Positions 50,809 to 59,999 of a stretch of 64,000 nucleotides of DNA are shown piece by piece. Each line of letters opens with the position of its first letter. Position 1 is the first letter of the stretch. The DNA comes from Nocardia albiluteola (GTDB lineage Bacteria; Actinomycetota; Actinomycetes; Mycobacteriales; Mycobacteriaceae): the NCBI RefSeq assembly GCF_018860155.1, contig NZ_JAHKNI010000003.1, forward strand, positions 434,001-498,000, in the 5' to 3' direction. Made by a program: the position numbers and the translations under genes. The notes under the pieces were generated by a model. The model was given only the letters and a program-made list of their open reading frames with translations. It was not told the origin of the DNA and searched no databases.

Positions 50809-52962
50809 ATGTCGATCGCTATCACCGAAGACCATGTGGCGCTTGCTGATACGGCCGCCCAACTGTTGCGTAGGCGCGATGCGCGCGGGGCGGGGCGGGC
50901 GTTGCTGGAGGCGGAGGCCGAGACGCCACCGCCGTTCTGGGACGAGATCGCCGGGCTGGGCTGGCTGGGACTACATCTCCCGGAGGAGTTCGGCGGGTCG
51001 GGGTACACGCTCGAGGAACTCGTGCTCGTCGTGGCGGAGTGGGGGAGCGCGGTCGCCCCGGGGCCGTTCGTGCCGACGGTGATCGCGAGCGCGTTCATCG
51101 CCGTTGCGGGCGAACAGGTTACGCGGGAGAAGCTGCTGCCGGGCCTGGCCGACGGCTCGACCGCGGCGGCCGTGGCCACGACGCCGGGGCTGAGCCTCGA
51201 CGGCGACAGGGTGAGCGGTTCGGTCGTGGTGCTCGGGGGCGGGCTGGCCCGGCTGCTGGTGCTGACCGCCGGAGACGATGTTGCCATCGTCGAACCCGGT
51301 GACGGCGTGCGGATCACGATGCCGAAGAACCTCGATCCGACCCGGCGCGCCGCTCGCATCACGCTCGACGCCGTGCCGGCGATCGTGGTGCCGGGCGCGG
51401 CGCGCACGCTGCTGGATCTGCAGCGGGTGATCCTGTCGGCCGAGGCTGCCGGTGTCGCCGCCGAGGCCACGCGGCTGGCCGCCGAATATGCCGGGAGCCG
51501 TATCCAATTCGGTCGTCCGATCGGCATGTACCAGGCGGTGAAGCATCATTGTGCCAACATGGCCGTGGTCACCGAGATGGGCGCTTCGGCGGTCTGGGAT
51601 GCCGCGCGGGCCGCCCGTACGGGCGGCGATCAGCTGTCCTACGCCGCGGCCGTGGCCGCCTCGATCGCCGGTCCCGCGGCGGACTTCTGTGCCAATCACA
51701 TGACCCAGGTGCACGGCGGCATCGCCATCACCTGGGAGCACGACGCGCACCTGTTCATGCGGCGCGCGACGGCGCTGCGGCATCTCCTCGCGCCGGACCG
51801 CGCGGCCGCGGATCTGGTCGACCTGACCCGCCAGGGGATTTCGCGCGCCAAGGCGATCGAGCTGCCGCCCGAGGCCGCGGCCGTCCGTGCGCAGGTGCGG
51901 GAATTCGCCCGTGAGACAGCCGATCTCCCCGTCGCCGAACAGCGCACCAGGCTGATCGAGTCCGGATACGTGATGCCGCACTGGCCCGAGCCCTTCGGCC
52001 GCGGCGCGGGGGCAATCGAGCAGTTGGTGATCGAGCAGGAGTTCGAGGCGGCCGGGGTGGCGCGCCCGTCCTACGGCATCACCGCGTGGAATGTGCTCAC
52101 CATCATCCAGCACGGCAACCCGGACCAGCTCGAGCGCTGGGTGCGGCCCGCGCTCGACCAGGAGGTCGTGTGGTGCCAGCTGTTCAGCGAGCCCGAGGCG
52201 GGGTCGGACGCCGCGGGCATCAAGACCCGCGCGACGCGCGTCGACGGCGGCTGGTTGGTGAACGGCCAGAAGGTGTGGACCTCCGGTGCCCACGTGGCCG
52301 GGATGGGCTTCGCCACCGTGCGCACCGATCCCGATGTGCCCAAGCACCAGGGCATCACGATGATGGCGATCGATATGCACGCCAAGGGAGTCGAGGTGCG
52401 CCCGCTCCGAATGACCACGGGGGATTCGGAATTCAACGAGGTGTTCCTCACCGACGTCTTCGTGCCCGATGAGGACGTCGTGGGCCCGGTCGACGGCGGC
52501 TGGGCGGTCGCGCGCGCCACGCTCGGCAACGAGAGCGTGAGCATCGGCAGCGGCGGCGCCGGGGTGCTGACTTTTCCGGGCGCCGCGCTGGTTCCGCTGT
52601 TCGCCGCGGCCCCCGAACGTCTCGCCGGCGGCGCGCCGCGCATCGGTCGCTACATCGCCGATCAGCAGGCAGTCGAACTCCTCAATCTGCGGGCGGCCGG
52701 GCGCGCCGTCGCGGGCGCCGGGCCCGGTCCCGAGGGCGCGATGGCCAAGCTCATCGTGTCGGAGCTGGGCCACGAATCGGCCGCCGTCGTCGGCGAACTC
52801 CTCGGCGAGGACGCATTGTTCATGGACGGATTTGCGGCCACGGGCAACCTGATGGTGCTGATGCATCGCGGCATGTCGATCGCCGGGGGCACCTCGGAGA
52901 TCAAACGCAATCAGATCGGCGAGCGCATTCTCGGCCTGCCCCGGGACCCGCTGCTGCGATAG
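50809..52962 (+). CDS. Fused tandem-domain acyl-CoA dehydrogenase
   Basis: A 717-residue flavoprotein made of two acyl-CoA dehydrogenase domains, about 1-340 and 350-717. The first ends with VHGGIAITWEHDAHLFMRRA. The second carries FSEPEAGSDAAGIKTRATRV, the flavin/substrate loop, and LMHRGMSIAGGTSEIKRNQI at its end. Fused enzymes of this size occur in mycobacteria (FadE34, FadE22 type), where FadE34 shortens the sterol side chain. One domain normally keeps the FAD and catalytic function and the other is structural. The substrate here is unknown. The gene is monocistronic. Confidence 0.87.
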   Translation: MSIAITEDHVALADTAAQLLRRRDARGAGRALLEAEAETPPPFWDEIAGLGWLGLHLPEEFGGSGYTLEELVLVVAEWGSAVAPGPFVPTVIASAFIAVAGEQVTREKLLPGLADGSTAAAVATTPGLSLDGDRVSGSVVVLGGGLARLLVLTAGDDVAIVEPGDGVRITMPKNLDPTRRAARITLDAVPAIVVPGAARTLLDLQRVILSAEAAGVAAEATRLAAEYAGSRIQFGRPIGMYQAVKHHCANMAVVTEMGASAVWDAARAARTGGDQLSYAAAVAASIAGPAADFCANHMTQVHGGIAITWEHDAHLFMRRATALRHLLAPDRAAADLVDLTRQGISRAKAIELPPEAAAVRAQVREFARETADLPVAEQRTRLIESGYVMPHWPEPFGRGAGAIEQLVIEQEFEAAGVARPSYGITAWNVLTIIQHGNPDQLERWVRPALDQEVVWCQLFSEPEAGSDAAGIKTRATRVDGGWLVNGQKVWTSGAHVAGMGFATVRTDPDVPKHQGITMMAIDMHAKGVEVRPLRMTTGDSEFNEVFLTDVFVPDEDVVGPVDGGWAVARATLGNESVSIGSGGAGVLTFPGAALVPLFAAAPERLAGGAPRIGRYIADQQAVELLNLRAAGRAVAGAGPGPEGAMAKLIVSELGHESAAVVGELLGEDALFMDGFAATGNLMVLMHRGMSIAGGTSEIKRNQIGERILGLPRDPLLR

Positions 52963-53027
52963 TGGGACGGCAGTCGCGCGGTCGGCGGTCCGGGCCTGGG
53001 TTGGGAACGGTTATGCGCCAACGGCTC

Positions 53028-54617
53028 TCAGCGCCCGGCGAGCGCGGAGTGTGCGGCGGTCAAGCGATCTGCGTCACCGCGCTGGGTGTGATCGCCGGAC
53101 ACCTGATCGGCCCATTCGAGTAGTCGGTTCGTGTGGGGATCGGTGGCAGGGGTCCGGACGGAGGGGCTTCCCAAAGCGACCTCCCCGGTGGTTCCGTCGA
53201 TGGCGATGAGGGTGCCTGCGGGGAACGCGCCCAACGGAGTACGGATCGAGGCGGCGTCGACGGTGAGATCGGCGACCCCCACTACCGCGGGTTTGCCGAG
53301 CGCTCGCGCGACAACGGCGGCGTGGCAGGTCGGCCCGCCGTGGGCGGTGAGAACTCCGGCGGCGGCGGCGAGACCGTGCATGTCGAGCGGCGAGGTATCC
53401 GGCCGCACCAGGATGACCGGACCGGACGCGGCCATGCGGACCGCCGAATCGGAGGTGGTCGCGATTGCGCCGACCGCGACGCCGGGGCAGGCGCCCTGCC
53501 CTCGCGCGAGCAGGTCGTGCGGGCCATCGAGCGCCATGCGCGGTGTGCGGGCCCGCTCGAGGTGCTGTGATGTGATGCGCAACAGCGCTTCTCGGGGCTC
53601 GATCATGCCCTCGTCGGCGAGGTCGACGGCGACACGGACCGCGGCGGAGGGGGCCATTTTGCCGCGGTGAACCTGCAGGATCCAGAGCTCGCCCGCCTCG
53701 AAAGTGAACTCGACGCAGCACGAGTCGCGATAGTGCGCTTCGATCCGGGCCAGGGCCGCGACCAGGCCGTCCCACACGACCGGCTCCCGAGCGGCCAGAT
53801 CGTGCAGCGGCAGCGTGCGCGATCTACCGGACACGACATCGTCGCCCTGACCGCCGAACAGTATGTCGCCGAAGGGGACCGGTTCGCCGGTGTTGGGGTT
53901 GCGGCTGAAGGCGACCCCGGTGCCGCTGTGGTCGTCGCGATGCCCGTAGACCATCGCCTGCACGGTCACGGCCGTCCCGAGGTCGGGCGGGATATCGTGA
54001 ATTGCGCGAAACGTGCGCGCACGCGGTGTATCCCAGGACGAGCAGATCGCGGTGATCGCGAGCTCCAACTGCTGGAAAGGGGCATTCAGAACTTGCGGCC
54101 CGGCCTGCCGTGAGATGAGGTCCTCGGTAGCTCGGATCGCGCGGTGAATGTCCTCCGGCGCATCGAGATTGTCGACTTCACCGGGATCGACCACAGCAGC
54201 CGAGAAACTCGACAGGAAACGCATCCGAGTGGCCAGGGCGAATTGCGGGCTGCCCGTCTCGGCCGCCAATCCCCGTGCGGTCGAGGGGGTGAGCCCGAGA
54301 TTGAGAACCGTGTCCATCATGCCGGGCATCGACACCGCCGCCCCGGAGCGAACGGACACCGTCAGCGGCTTCTCGGCGCCGCCGAAGCTGCGGTGTGTCA
54401 CGACCTCGAGGTCGCCGACGGCGGAAAGCAGCTGGGGGACAAAGCCGTCGGGAAATCGACCGTCACGCAGGAAGGCGCGGCAGACCTCGGTACCGATGAC
54501 GAACCCGGCGGGCACGGGAAGACCGAGGCGGCACAGCTCGATGAGCCCGGATGCCTTGGCGCCCAGTACTTCCGGCGCCGGTTCGGTCACCGCCGACAGC
54601 GGCTGAATGTATCGCAT
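53028..54617 (-). CDS. PPDK-like phosphotransfer protein without the C-terminal barrel
   Basis: A 529-residue protein related to the first two thirds of pyruvate, phosphate dikinase. The N-terminal ATP-grasp domain shows VSVRSGAAVSMPGMMDTVLN and GTGVAFSRNPNTGEPVPFGD; the phosphohistidine domain has TAHGGPTCHAAVVARALGKP with His432. The PEP/pyruvate-binding TIM barrel is absent, as in the short mycobacterial PpdK (Rv1127c, about 490 aa). It may phosphorylate another protein or act with a separate partner. Start 54617 lies two bases after the stop of the upstream small gene, so the two are co-expressed. Confidence 0.87.
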   Translation of the reverse strand: MRYIQPLSAVTEPAPEVLGAKASGLIELCRLGLPVPAGFVIGTEVCRAFLRDGRFPDGFVPQLLSAVGDLEVVTHRSFGGAEKPLTVSVRSGAAVSMPGMMDTVLNLGLTPSTARGLAAETGSPQFALATRMRFLSSFSAAVVDPGEVDNLDAPEDIHRAIRATEDLISRQAGPQVLNAPFQQLELAITAICSSWDTPRARTFRAIHDIPPDLGTAVTVQAMVYGHRDDHSGTGVAFSRNPNTGEPVPFGDILFGGQGDDVVSGRSRTLPLHDLAAREPVVWDGLVAALARIEAHYRDSCCVEFTFEAGELWILQVHRGKMAPSAAVRVAVDLADEGMIEPREALLRITSQHLERARTPRMALDGPHDLLARGQGACPGVAVGAIATTSDSAVRMAASGPVILVRPDTSPLDMHGLAAAAGVLTAHGGPTCHAAVVARALGKPAVVGVADLTVDAASIRTPLGAFPAGTLIAIDGTTGEVALGSPSVRTPATDPHTNRLLEWADQVSGDHTQRGDADRLTAAHSALAGR

Positions 54618-54619
54618 CG

Positions 54620-55252
54620 TCAGAATCTCGGGATGCCGAGCGTGACCAGGAGATCTTCGTGCAGCTGGAACCAGACCGTGTGATACGACGAGGTGCTGGT
54701 TGCCACGTACTCCAACTCGCCGGCCCGGGCCCGCGTGAGCGCGTCGGCGAGGCGCAGGCCGTATCGCTGGAATCTCGGCAGGGCCTCCGACAGCTGCGTG
54801 CAGATGGGCTGAACGCGAGCATCCAGGTTCGCGATCCGATCGAGAATCCGGGCGTCGTAACCCGGATCGGTGTGGTCGTTCGGGGCCATGACCCCGTGGG
54901 CGGATCGTATCTGCCACGCCGTGCACAGGTCGAGCATCTCCGGGTTGAGCGTCAGGAAACGCTGGTACGCCTGGGCAATTGCCGCCCCGGCGCCCGCCAT
55001 CTCCAGCTCAGCCGCGATCTGCGCCGAATCCAGCACCCGCCCGGCGTCGGTGAGGCCCCACCCGCCGAAATCGCCGCGCGTATACGTGACATACCCGCTC
55101 GCTGCCAGGTCGATCAGATCGGACTCGACCACAGCCTCGGGCATCCCGGCCGCCGCCGCCATTCGAGCCGTATCGACGTATCCGATGCAGCGAAGGGTAT
55201 GCAGCACAAGCGAACCGGTGCCGACCGGGCTTCGCGAAGGCACTTCATCCAT
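54620..55252 (-). CDS. Winged-helix-like protein partnered with the PPDK-like gene
   Basis: A 210-residue protein I do not recognise by name. The N-terminal part LHTLRCIGYVDTARMAAAAG, PEAVVESDLIDLAASGYVTY and GLTDAGR looks like a winged-helix domain ending in a wing turn. The C-terminal half is helical (AQAYQRFLTLNPEMLDLCTA; LPRFQRYGLRLADALTRARA) with a final YHTVWFQLHEDLLVTLG. The gene overlaps nothing and is two bases from the PPDK-like start. The 93-bp divergent region holds three GTTGACG half-sites, suggesting it could autoregulate and control the FAD monooxygenase. Confidence 0.7.
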   Translation of the reverse strand: MDEVPSRSPVGTGSLVLHTLRCIGYVDTARMAAAAGMPEAVVESDLIDLAASGYVTYTRGDFGGWGLTDAGRVLDSAQIAAELEMAGAGAAIAQAYQRFLTLNPEMLDLCTAWQIRSAHGVMAPNDHTDPGYDARILDRIANLDARVQPICTQLSEALPRFQRYGLRLADALTRARAGELEYVATSTSSYHTVWFQLHEDLLVTLGIPRF

Positions 55253-55265
55253 TCGTCAATCTTAG

Positions 55266-55301
55266 GTTGACGTAGTCATCAACGTCAACTATTGGTTGAC
55301 G
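55266..55301. promoter_or_regulatory. Three-half-site operator between divergent genes
   Basis: GTTGACG at 55266-55272, its inverse CGTCAAC at 55283-55289 and GTTGACG again at 55295-55301, centred between the starts at 55252 and 55346. Two overlapping inverted repeats share the middle half-site. Confidence 0.6.
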
Positions 55302-55345
55302 ATAGTGGCGGGGCTGACCCGCTTCGTGGACGACAGGAGAGTGCA

Positions 55346-56551
55346 ATGACGGCTACCGGGAATACGTCGCATCATGGCAGCGGGGCACAACGGAAACGGG
55401 TGATCGTGGTGGGCGCCGGTATCGCCGGGCTGGCCGCCGCGCTGCGGATGCATCAGGCGGGCTGGGACGTCGTCGTCATCGAGCGCGCTCCGGCCCGGCG
55501 CAGCGAAGGTTACCTGGTCAACCTGCACGGCCCCGGCTACGACGCAGCCGAACGGCTCGGGCTGCTGCCCACGCTGGCCCCGAAGGACATCGGATTCTTC
55601 ACCTCGATCCTGGTCCACGCCGACGGCCGCGAGAAGTTCGCGATCCCCGCCGCCGTCGCGCAGGCGGCGGTCGGGAACCGGGCGCTGAGTCTGTTCCGGG
55701 GTGACCTGGAATCGGCGCTGTACGACGCGGTCGCCGACATTGCCGATATCCATTTCGGTACCACCGTGCAGGCGGTCACCCGCAACGACGGTGATGTCGG
55801 CGTCACCCTCAGCGACGGCGCCCACCTTCAGGCCGAGCTGCTCATCGGCGCCGACGGCGTGCACTCGCGAATCCGCGAACTTGTCTTCGGTCCCGAGGCG
55901 GACCATCTGGTGGACCTGGGACACATGGTGGGAGCCTTTCCGCTCGGGAAGGCGCCCGAGCACGTTCCGGAAGGGGCCGGCACCACCTTCCTCGGTCCCC
56001 GGCGCACGGCGGCGGTGATGAATCTGGGTGCGGATCGGTCCTCGGCGTTCTTCACCTATCGCTGCGTCGATCCCGGCGCCGAACTGACTCTCGGCGCCGC
56101 GCCCGCGCTCGCCCGGGCGTTCGGCGATCTCGGGGGAGGCGTCGCCGACGCCCTGGACCAACTTGCGGCCGACCCCGCCGCGGCGTATTTCGACACCGTC
56201 GGCCAGATCGTCATGGACCGCTGGAGCCGCGGCCGCGTGGTCCTGCTCGGCGACGCGGCGTGGTGCGTCACGGTATTCGCCGGCTACGGCGCCGCGCTCG
56301 CCCTCGACGGCGCGGACAGGCTCGGCGCCGCCCTCGCGGAAGAGTGTGATATTCCCGCGGCCCTGGAGGTCTGGGAGGCATCGCTGCGCCCGGAGGTTCG
56401 CAAGCGACAAGCCTTGGCCCGCAAGGGAATCAGCCGCTTCGCCCCGCCGTCGCGCGTGCACGTCGTGGCCGGTGAACTCATGCTCCGCGCCATCCAGCTG
56501 CCCGGCATTCGCCACCTCGTGCAACGCGCCATCCAACGCGCGAACAATTAG
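55346..56551 (+). CDS. FAD-dependent aromatic monooxygenase
   Basis: A 401-residue group A flavoprotein monooxygenase. The dinucleotide motif VVGAGIAGLAAALRMHQAGW sits at 21-40, DGVHSRIRELVFG is the second FAD segment, and VVLLGDAAWCVTVFAGYGAA is the GD motif. The TetX-like and polyketide-hydroxylase-like groups share this pattern. ATG 55346 follows GGAG; the open frame extends upstream but has no homology there. Divergent from the winged-helix gene across the three-half-site operator. Its substrate, probably an aromatic or antibiotic, is unknown. Confidence 0.87.
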   Translation: MTATGNTSHHGSGAQRKRVIVVGAGIAGLAAALRMHQAGWDVVVIERAPARRSEGYLVNLHGPGYDAAERLGLLPTLAPKDIGFFTSILVHADGREKFAIPAAVAQAAVGNRALSLFRGDLESALYDAVADIADIHFGTTVQAVTRNDGDVGVTLSDGAHLQAELLIGADGVHSRIRELVFGPEADHLVDLGHMVGAFPLGKAPEHVPEGAGTTFLGPRRTAAVMNLGADRSSAFFTYRCVDPGAELTLGAAPALARAFGDLGGGVADALDQLAADPAAAYFDTVGQIVMDRWSRGRVVLLGDAAWCVTVFAGYGAALALDGADRLGAALAEECDIPAALEVWEASLRPEVRKRQALARKGISRFAPPSRVHVVAGELMLRAIQLPGIRHLVQRAIQRANN

Positions 56552-56572
56552 GCGCCGCAACGGATCCCGCTG

Positions 56573-56623
56573 CTCGAGAACAACGGTGAGGGCGGTCCTC
56601 GGAACCGCCCTCACCGTTTCGAG
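56573..56623. terminator. Bidirectional terminator between convergent genes
   Basis: AACGGTGAGGGCGGT (56582-56596) pairs perfectly with ACCGCCCTCACCGTT (56604-56618), 7-base loop. Flanking CTCGA/TCGAG bases can lengthen the stem. It separates the monooxygenase gene from the lipoprotein gene. Confidence 0.85.
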
Positions 56624-56630
56624 ACCGAAC

Positions 56631-57215
56631 CTAGCTCGGCGACTTGGTCAGATCGCCGTTCTCGTTCTCGGTGATATCCACGCCCTGGCCCTTGGAGCTG
56701 GTCTCGGTCTGGCCGATCAGGGTGTTCAGCCCGGTGATCCCGGAATCATCACCACCCTTGAGCTTGTCGAAGGCCGATTGCACGGTGTCGCCGAGTTTGC
56801 CCAGCGGAGCCGAGATCGTCTTGCACAGTGTGGGATTCGCCTTCGCGTCGGCCAGCGCGAGGCGAACCTCACGCTTGATGAACAACGCGGCCAGGCCGCC
56901 CTTCACGAATGCCGTGATCCGGCCCTTCGCTCCCTTCTTGAAGGTGCCGGCCTGCATCGGCTTGTACAGCCACCGATGGAAGGTGCCGAACGCCAGACCC
57001 GTGTGCGCAACGAACTTCGTCTTCGCGAACGAGGTGGTGTTCGTGGTCGGGCAGCTGGTGTCCTCCGCCTGCGCATCGGCGGCGGTCCCGGTCGGATCCG
57101 CCGGAATCGACTGATCCGCACCGCTGCTCGCGGTCGTCGACGAGCTCTTACAGCCGCCGACCAGCACTATTACCGGAATCATCAACAGAACCAGTATCCG
57201 CATAAGACGAGTCAC
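56631..57215 (-). CDS. Conserved lipoprotein of unknown function
   Basis: A 194-residue exported lipoprotein. GTG 57215 has GGAG six bases upstream; ATG 57203 is an alternative. The signal peptide RILVLLMIPVIVLVGGC ends in a lipobox, followed by a Ser/Thr/Ala-rich linker. The mature part has two or three cysteines (TSCPTTNTTSF and TLCKTISAPLG), which may form a disulfide, and helices LAFGTFHRWLYKPMQAGTFK and FVKGGLAALFIKREVRLALA. I recognise it only as the kind of conserved lipoprotein seen in nocardiae. No function can be assigned. Confidence 0.72.
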   Translation of the reverse strand: MTRLMRILVLLMIPVIVLVGGCKSSSTTASSGADQSIPADPTGTAADAQAEDTSCPTTNTTSFAKTKFVAHTGLAFGTFHRWLYKPMQAGTFKKGAKGRITAFVKGGLAALFIKREVRLALADAKANPTLCKTISAPLGKLGDTVQSAFDKLKGGDDSGITGLNTLIGQTETSSKGQGVDITENENGDLTKSPS

Positions 57216-57383
57216 GCCACACTCCAACTTTCGAGCCGATCAATTCCGGCCGTAGCGTACCCTGGCAACCGATCGGCAATCCACCTGTGCCGCAAAGATT
57301 TGCGCTCACCGCTCTCAGAAACCGGCGCTAGCGCTGCGGAACTCGCCGAGTCGCGCGCAGGATCGCGCCCCAGAACGGGAACC

Positions 57384-58229
57384 CTATGCGAATGCGGGGC
57401 CGCGCAGCGTTTGCTCGGGTGGCCGGCCGTAGTGGAGTTCGTAGACAACGGGGAAGAGGCGCGGCAGGAATCCCCACGCGCTGGCCACCGCCTCGATGGT
57501 GGTTTCCTCCGGGCGGTAGAACTCGAGATCGGCATGCGCCCCGGCCAATCGCACCCGGACGACGTCCGCGATCAGGGGCATCTCACGGTGCCGGATCCAG
57601 CACTCCTCCAACGCACGCACACTCAACCCGGCCTCGGCCGCCAGCCGGGTGACGGTCAGCGGCTCGCCGGGGTAGGCCTCGAGAAAATCCATGCACCGGC
57701 GGATCACGTGCGGACCCCAGCTCGGCACCGCGGCATCCAGCGCCTCTCGGTCCGGATGGTCCAGCGACAAGAGCAGTTGTGCGAGTAGCTTCTGCTCGAG
57801 AGCGGGCCGTCCGATCGGAGTAACCTCGGGACCATCGCCGGCGACCCGCCGCACAGTCGACAGCCACGCCCGATCCGGTACCTGGGGCGCCTCGGCGGGG
57901 CGGACGGGATGCCGGACCGGGTGGCCCAGCAGCGCCTCGAGCATGTCGGTCAATGCTCGTTGACCGACATCGACGGCTACCACCTGCCCGCGTTCCGGTG
58001 TGTCCACGTAGGCGTCCACCGACGGCCCGACGACCACCGCGCGACCGGGCGTCACCTCCACCTCGTGCAGGCGATCGACCACCCGCATCAGGTTGTGGAT
58101 GGGGATTTCGACCAGATATCCGTGCTCGTCCGGCGTGTGCACGTGCATCCCGGTCACCGAGGATGTCAGCTCCACCCGAACGGGCCCCCGCGTGACCCGC
58201 CGCGTCCGTAAAATCGCTTGTTGTTTCAT
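57384..58229 (-). CDS. AraC-family transcriptional regulator
   Basis: A 281-residue regulator. The first 170 residues form an AraC-binding-like sensor domain (YLVEIPIHNLMRVVDRLHEV, GRAVVVGPSVDAYVD). The C-terminal two-helix-turn-helix region is RRCMDFLEAYPGEPLTVTRL, AAEAGLSVRALEECWIRH and AWGFLPRLFPVVYELHYGRP. The second turn deviates from the usual GF-x-SxFSRxFk pattern. ATG 58229 has GGAG upstream. It diverges from the DUF347-type membrane gene across 202 bp and may control it. Confidence 0.8.
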   Translation of the reverse strand: MKQQAILRTRRVTRGPVRVELTSSVTGMHVHTPDEHGYLVEIPIHNLMRVVDRLHEVEVTPGRAVVVGPSVDAYVDTPERGQVVAVDVGQRALTDMLEALLGHPVRHPVRPAEAPQVPDRAWLSTVRRVAGDGPEVTPIGRPALEQKLLAQLLLSLDHPDREALDAAVPSWGPHVIRRCMDFLEAYPGEPLTVTRLAAEAGLSVRALEECWIRHREMPLIADVVRVRLAGAHADLEFYRPEETTIEAVASAWGFLPRLFPVVYELHYGRPPEQTLRGPAFA

Positions 58230-58431
58230 CAAGCACTCCGCAGCATCAGGTTCTTCGCGAAAAGAATTCTCCGCGAATAGGATAACTCGAAATTCGCTAT
58301 AGCGCGCCCCTCTCCGCGAATTCACGGATGGTCCACGGTCTGAGAATGATCTCAGTGTTCTCTCAGCGGCGGGCTGGCAAACTCCACTACGATCCACTCC
58401 GACACCTCGATCGAGAAGGGAAGTCTCCAGC

Positions 58432-59253
58432 ATGGACTCGGCGCGCATCCGCACCGACTACAAGCTCCCCCAGGTCACCGTCCTGTTCTGGGTTCTGAAA
58501 ATCGCCGCGACGACGCTCGGTGAGACAGGCGGCGACCTGCTGGCGCAAACCCTGCACCTCGGCTACGCCACCGCCTCGCTCCTGTTCCTGGCGATCTTCG
58601 CGGTCAGCCTGTTCGCTCAGCTCGGGGTTCGCGGCTTCCACCCCGCGCTCTACTGGACCGTCATCGCCGCCACCAGCACCGCCGGTACCACCATTTCCGA
58701 CTTCCTCAACCGCGGGCCCGGCTCGGGCACCTCCACCGCCGGCGGGCTGGGGTACGGGACCGGCGCCGCCATCCTCGTCACCGGACTGGCCGTCGTGTTC
58801 GTGATCTGGAAACTCAGCGGCCAGACCTACGACGTCACCAACATCACCAACCGTCGCGCCGAAATCCTCTATTGGACAGCCATTCTGCTGTCCAATACGC
58901 TCGGCACCTCCCTCGGCGACTATCTGTCCGACAGCTCCGGTCTCGGCTATGGGGGCAGCGCCGCGCTCATCGGCGCGGCGATGGCGGTCCTGCTGGCCGC
59001 CCATTACCTGACCCGCGTGTCCGGCGTGCTGTTGTTCTGGCTGGCATTCATTCTCACCCGCCCGCTCGGCGCCACGGTTGGCGATCTGCTGTCCAAACCC
59101 CACCACTCCGGCGGCCTTGCGCTCGGCACCTGGGGTACCTCCGCGGCCCTGCTCGCCCTCCTGGTCGCCGGAATCACCTACGGCCACAACAGGGTCCGCA
59201 ACAAGGCGGCTGTCCCGGAGAAGACCGCCGTGAAACTGGGCAGCGCCGGATAG
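58432..59253 (+). CDS. DUF347-type multispan membrane protein
   Basis: A 273-residue protein with about eight membrane helices and four internal repeats of one motif: TLGETGGDLLAQ (about 28-39), STAGTTISDFLNR (about 83-95), TLGTSLGDYLSD (about 166-177) and PLGATVGDLLSKP (about 209-221). The repeated TxGxxxxD element at the membrane face is typical of the DUF347 (COG4705) family. The aspartates could bind an ion or proton, but transport is not shown. Divergent from the AraC regulator. Confidence 0.83.
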   Translation: MDSARIRTDYKLPQVTVLFWVLKIAATTLGETGGDLLAQTLHLGYATASLLFLAIFAVSLFAQLGVRGFHPALYWTVIAATSTAGTTISDFLNRGPGSGTSTAGGLGYGTGAAILVTGLAVVFVIWKLSGQTYDVTNITNRRAEILYWTAILLSNTLGTSLGDYLSDSSGLGYGGSAALIGAAMAVLLAAHYLTRVSGVLLFWLAFILTRPLGATVGDLLSKPHHSGGLALGTWGTSAALLALLVAGITYGHNRVRNKAAVPEKTAVKLGSAG

Positions 59254-59276
59254 CCGGTCCTGCCGCCGCGATCGGG

Positions 59277-59999
59277 CTACCGGCCGACGCCCGGGCCGGT
59301 CTGTATCGAGGGCGCGCCGGTCGTGCGCCGGACAAGCAGGACCACCGCGAGGGCGAGGAACCAGACCATTCCGATATAGCGTCCCGCCGGGATGAAAATG
59401 GTGGCGGCCTCGAAAAGCAGTGACAACATCGACAGCAGTGACGCCGCGGCGATGACGAATCCGAACCAGCACAACCACCGCGGCAGCGCCCGGGTCTTCA
59501 GGCCGACACCCGCGACCGCTCCGACCAGCAGACCGAGCGTCGCGACATGCGGCGCGGCTCCGGTGACGAAGGTGATGTCCGATATTGCTCGGAACACACG
59601 CAGATCGCCACCGGTACTGGGCCGGTTCGACACCCACTGCACAGAGGAGGAGACCAGTAGCAATGCCGCCGATACCGTGCCACCGGCGCGAATCACACCG
59701 GCATATCCGCCCTCGGGTGCGAGCCGTCGCGCGTAATCGGTTGCGTACGGGACGAATACCAGCAGCGCCAGTGCGCTCAATGCCTGGAAGAAGGCACCGT
59801 AGGCAATGGCGCCACGGGTGGTCTCCGCCAGGTACCGCGATACGGTCTCATCGGGCGAATAGGGCGTGAAAATCGGCGCATTGCCGTTCAGCCGGCCGGG
59901 TAGAACCAAGGAGACGACGAAGAACACCACATAGCAGATGGCGGCCATCGCGCCGATGCGCTGACGTCGTGGGTCGAGCGTGAACTCGGCACCGGACAT
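59277..59999 (-). CDS. DUF4386-type integral membrane protein
   Basis: A 240-residue protein with about six helices: AAICYVVFFVVSLVLPG, GAFFQALSALALLVFVPYA, GVIRAGGTVSAALLLVSSSV, ATLGLLVGAVAGVGLKTRAL, WLCWFGFVIAAASLLSMLSL and YIGMVWFLALAVVLLVRR. The layout fits the DUF4386 family of unknown function in actinobacteria. AAGGA precedes the ATG. The gene is convergent with the DUF347-type gene (23 bp apart). Confidence 0.75.
   Translation of the reverse strand: MSGAEFTLDPRRQRIGAMAAICYVVFFVVSLVLPGRLNGNAPIFTPYSPDETVSRYLAETTRGAIAYGAFFQALSALALLVFVPYATDYARRLAPEGGYAGVIRAGGTVSAALLLVSSSVQWVSNRPSTGGDLRVFRAISDITFVTGAAPHVATLGLLVGAVAGVGLKTRALPRWLCWFGFVIAAASLLSMLSLLFEAATIFIPAGRYIGMVWFLALAVVLLVRRTTGAPSIQTGPGVGR

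Noticed and set aside
50971..52866. 631-codon minus-strand frame opposite the acyl-CoA dehydrogenase
   Set aside because: Shadow of a gene with clear acyl-CoA dehydrogenase motifs.
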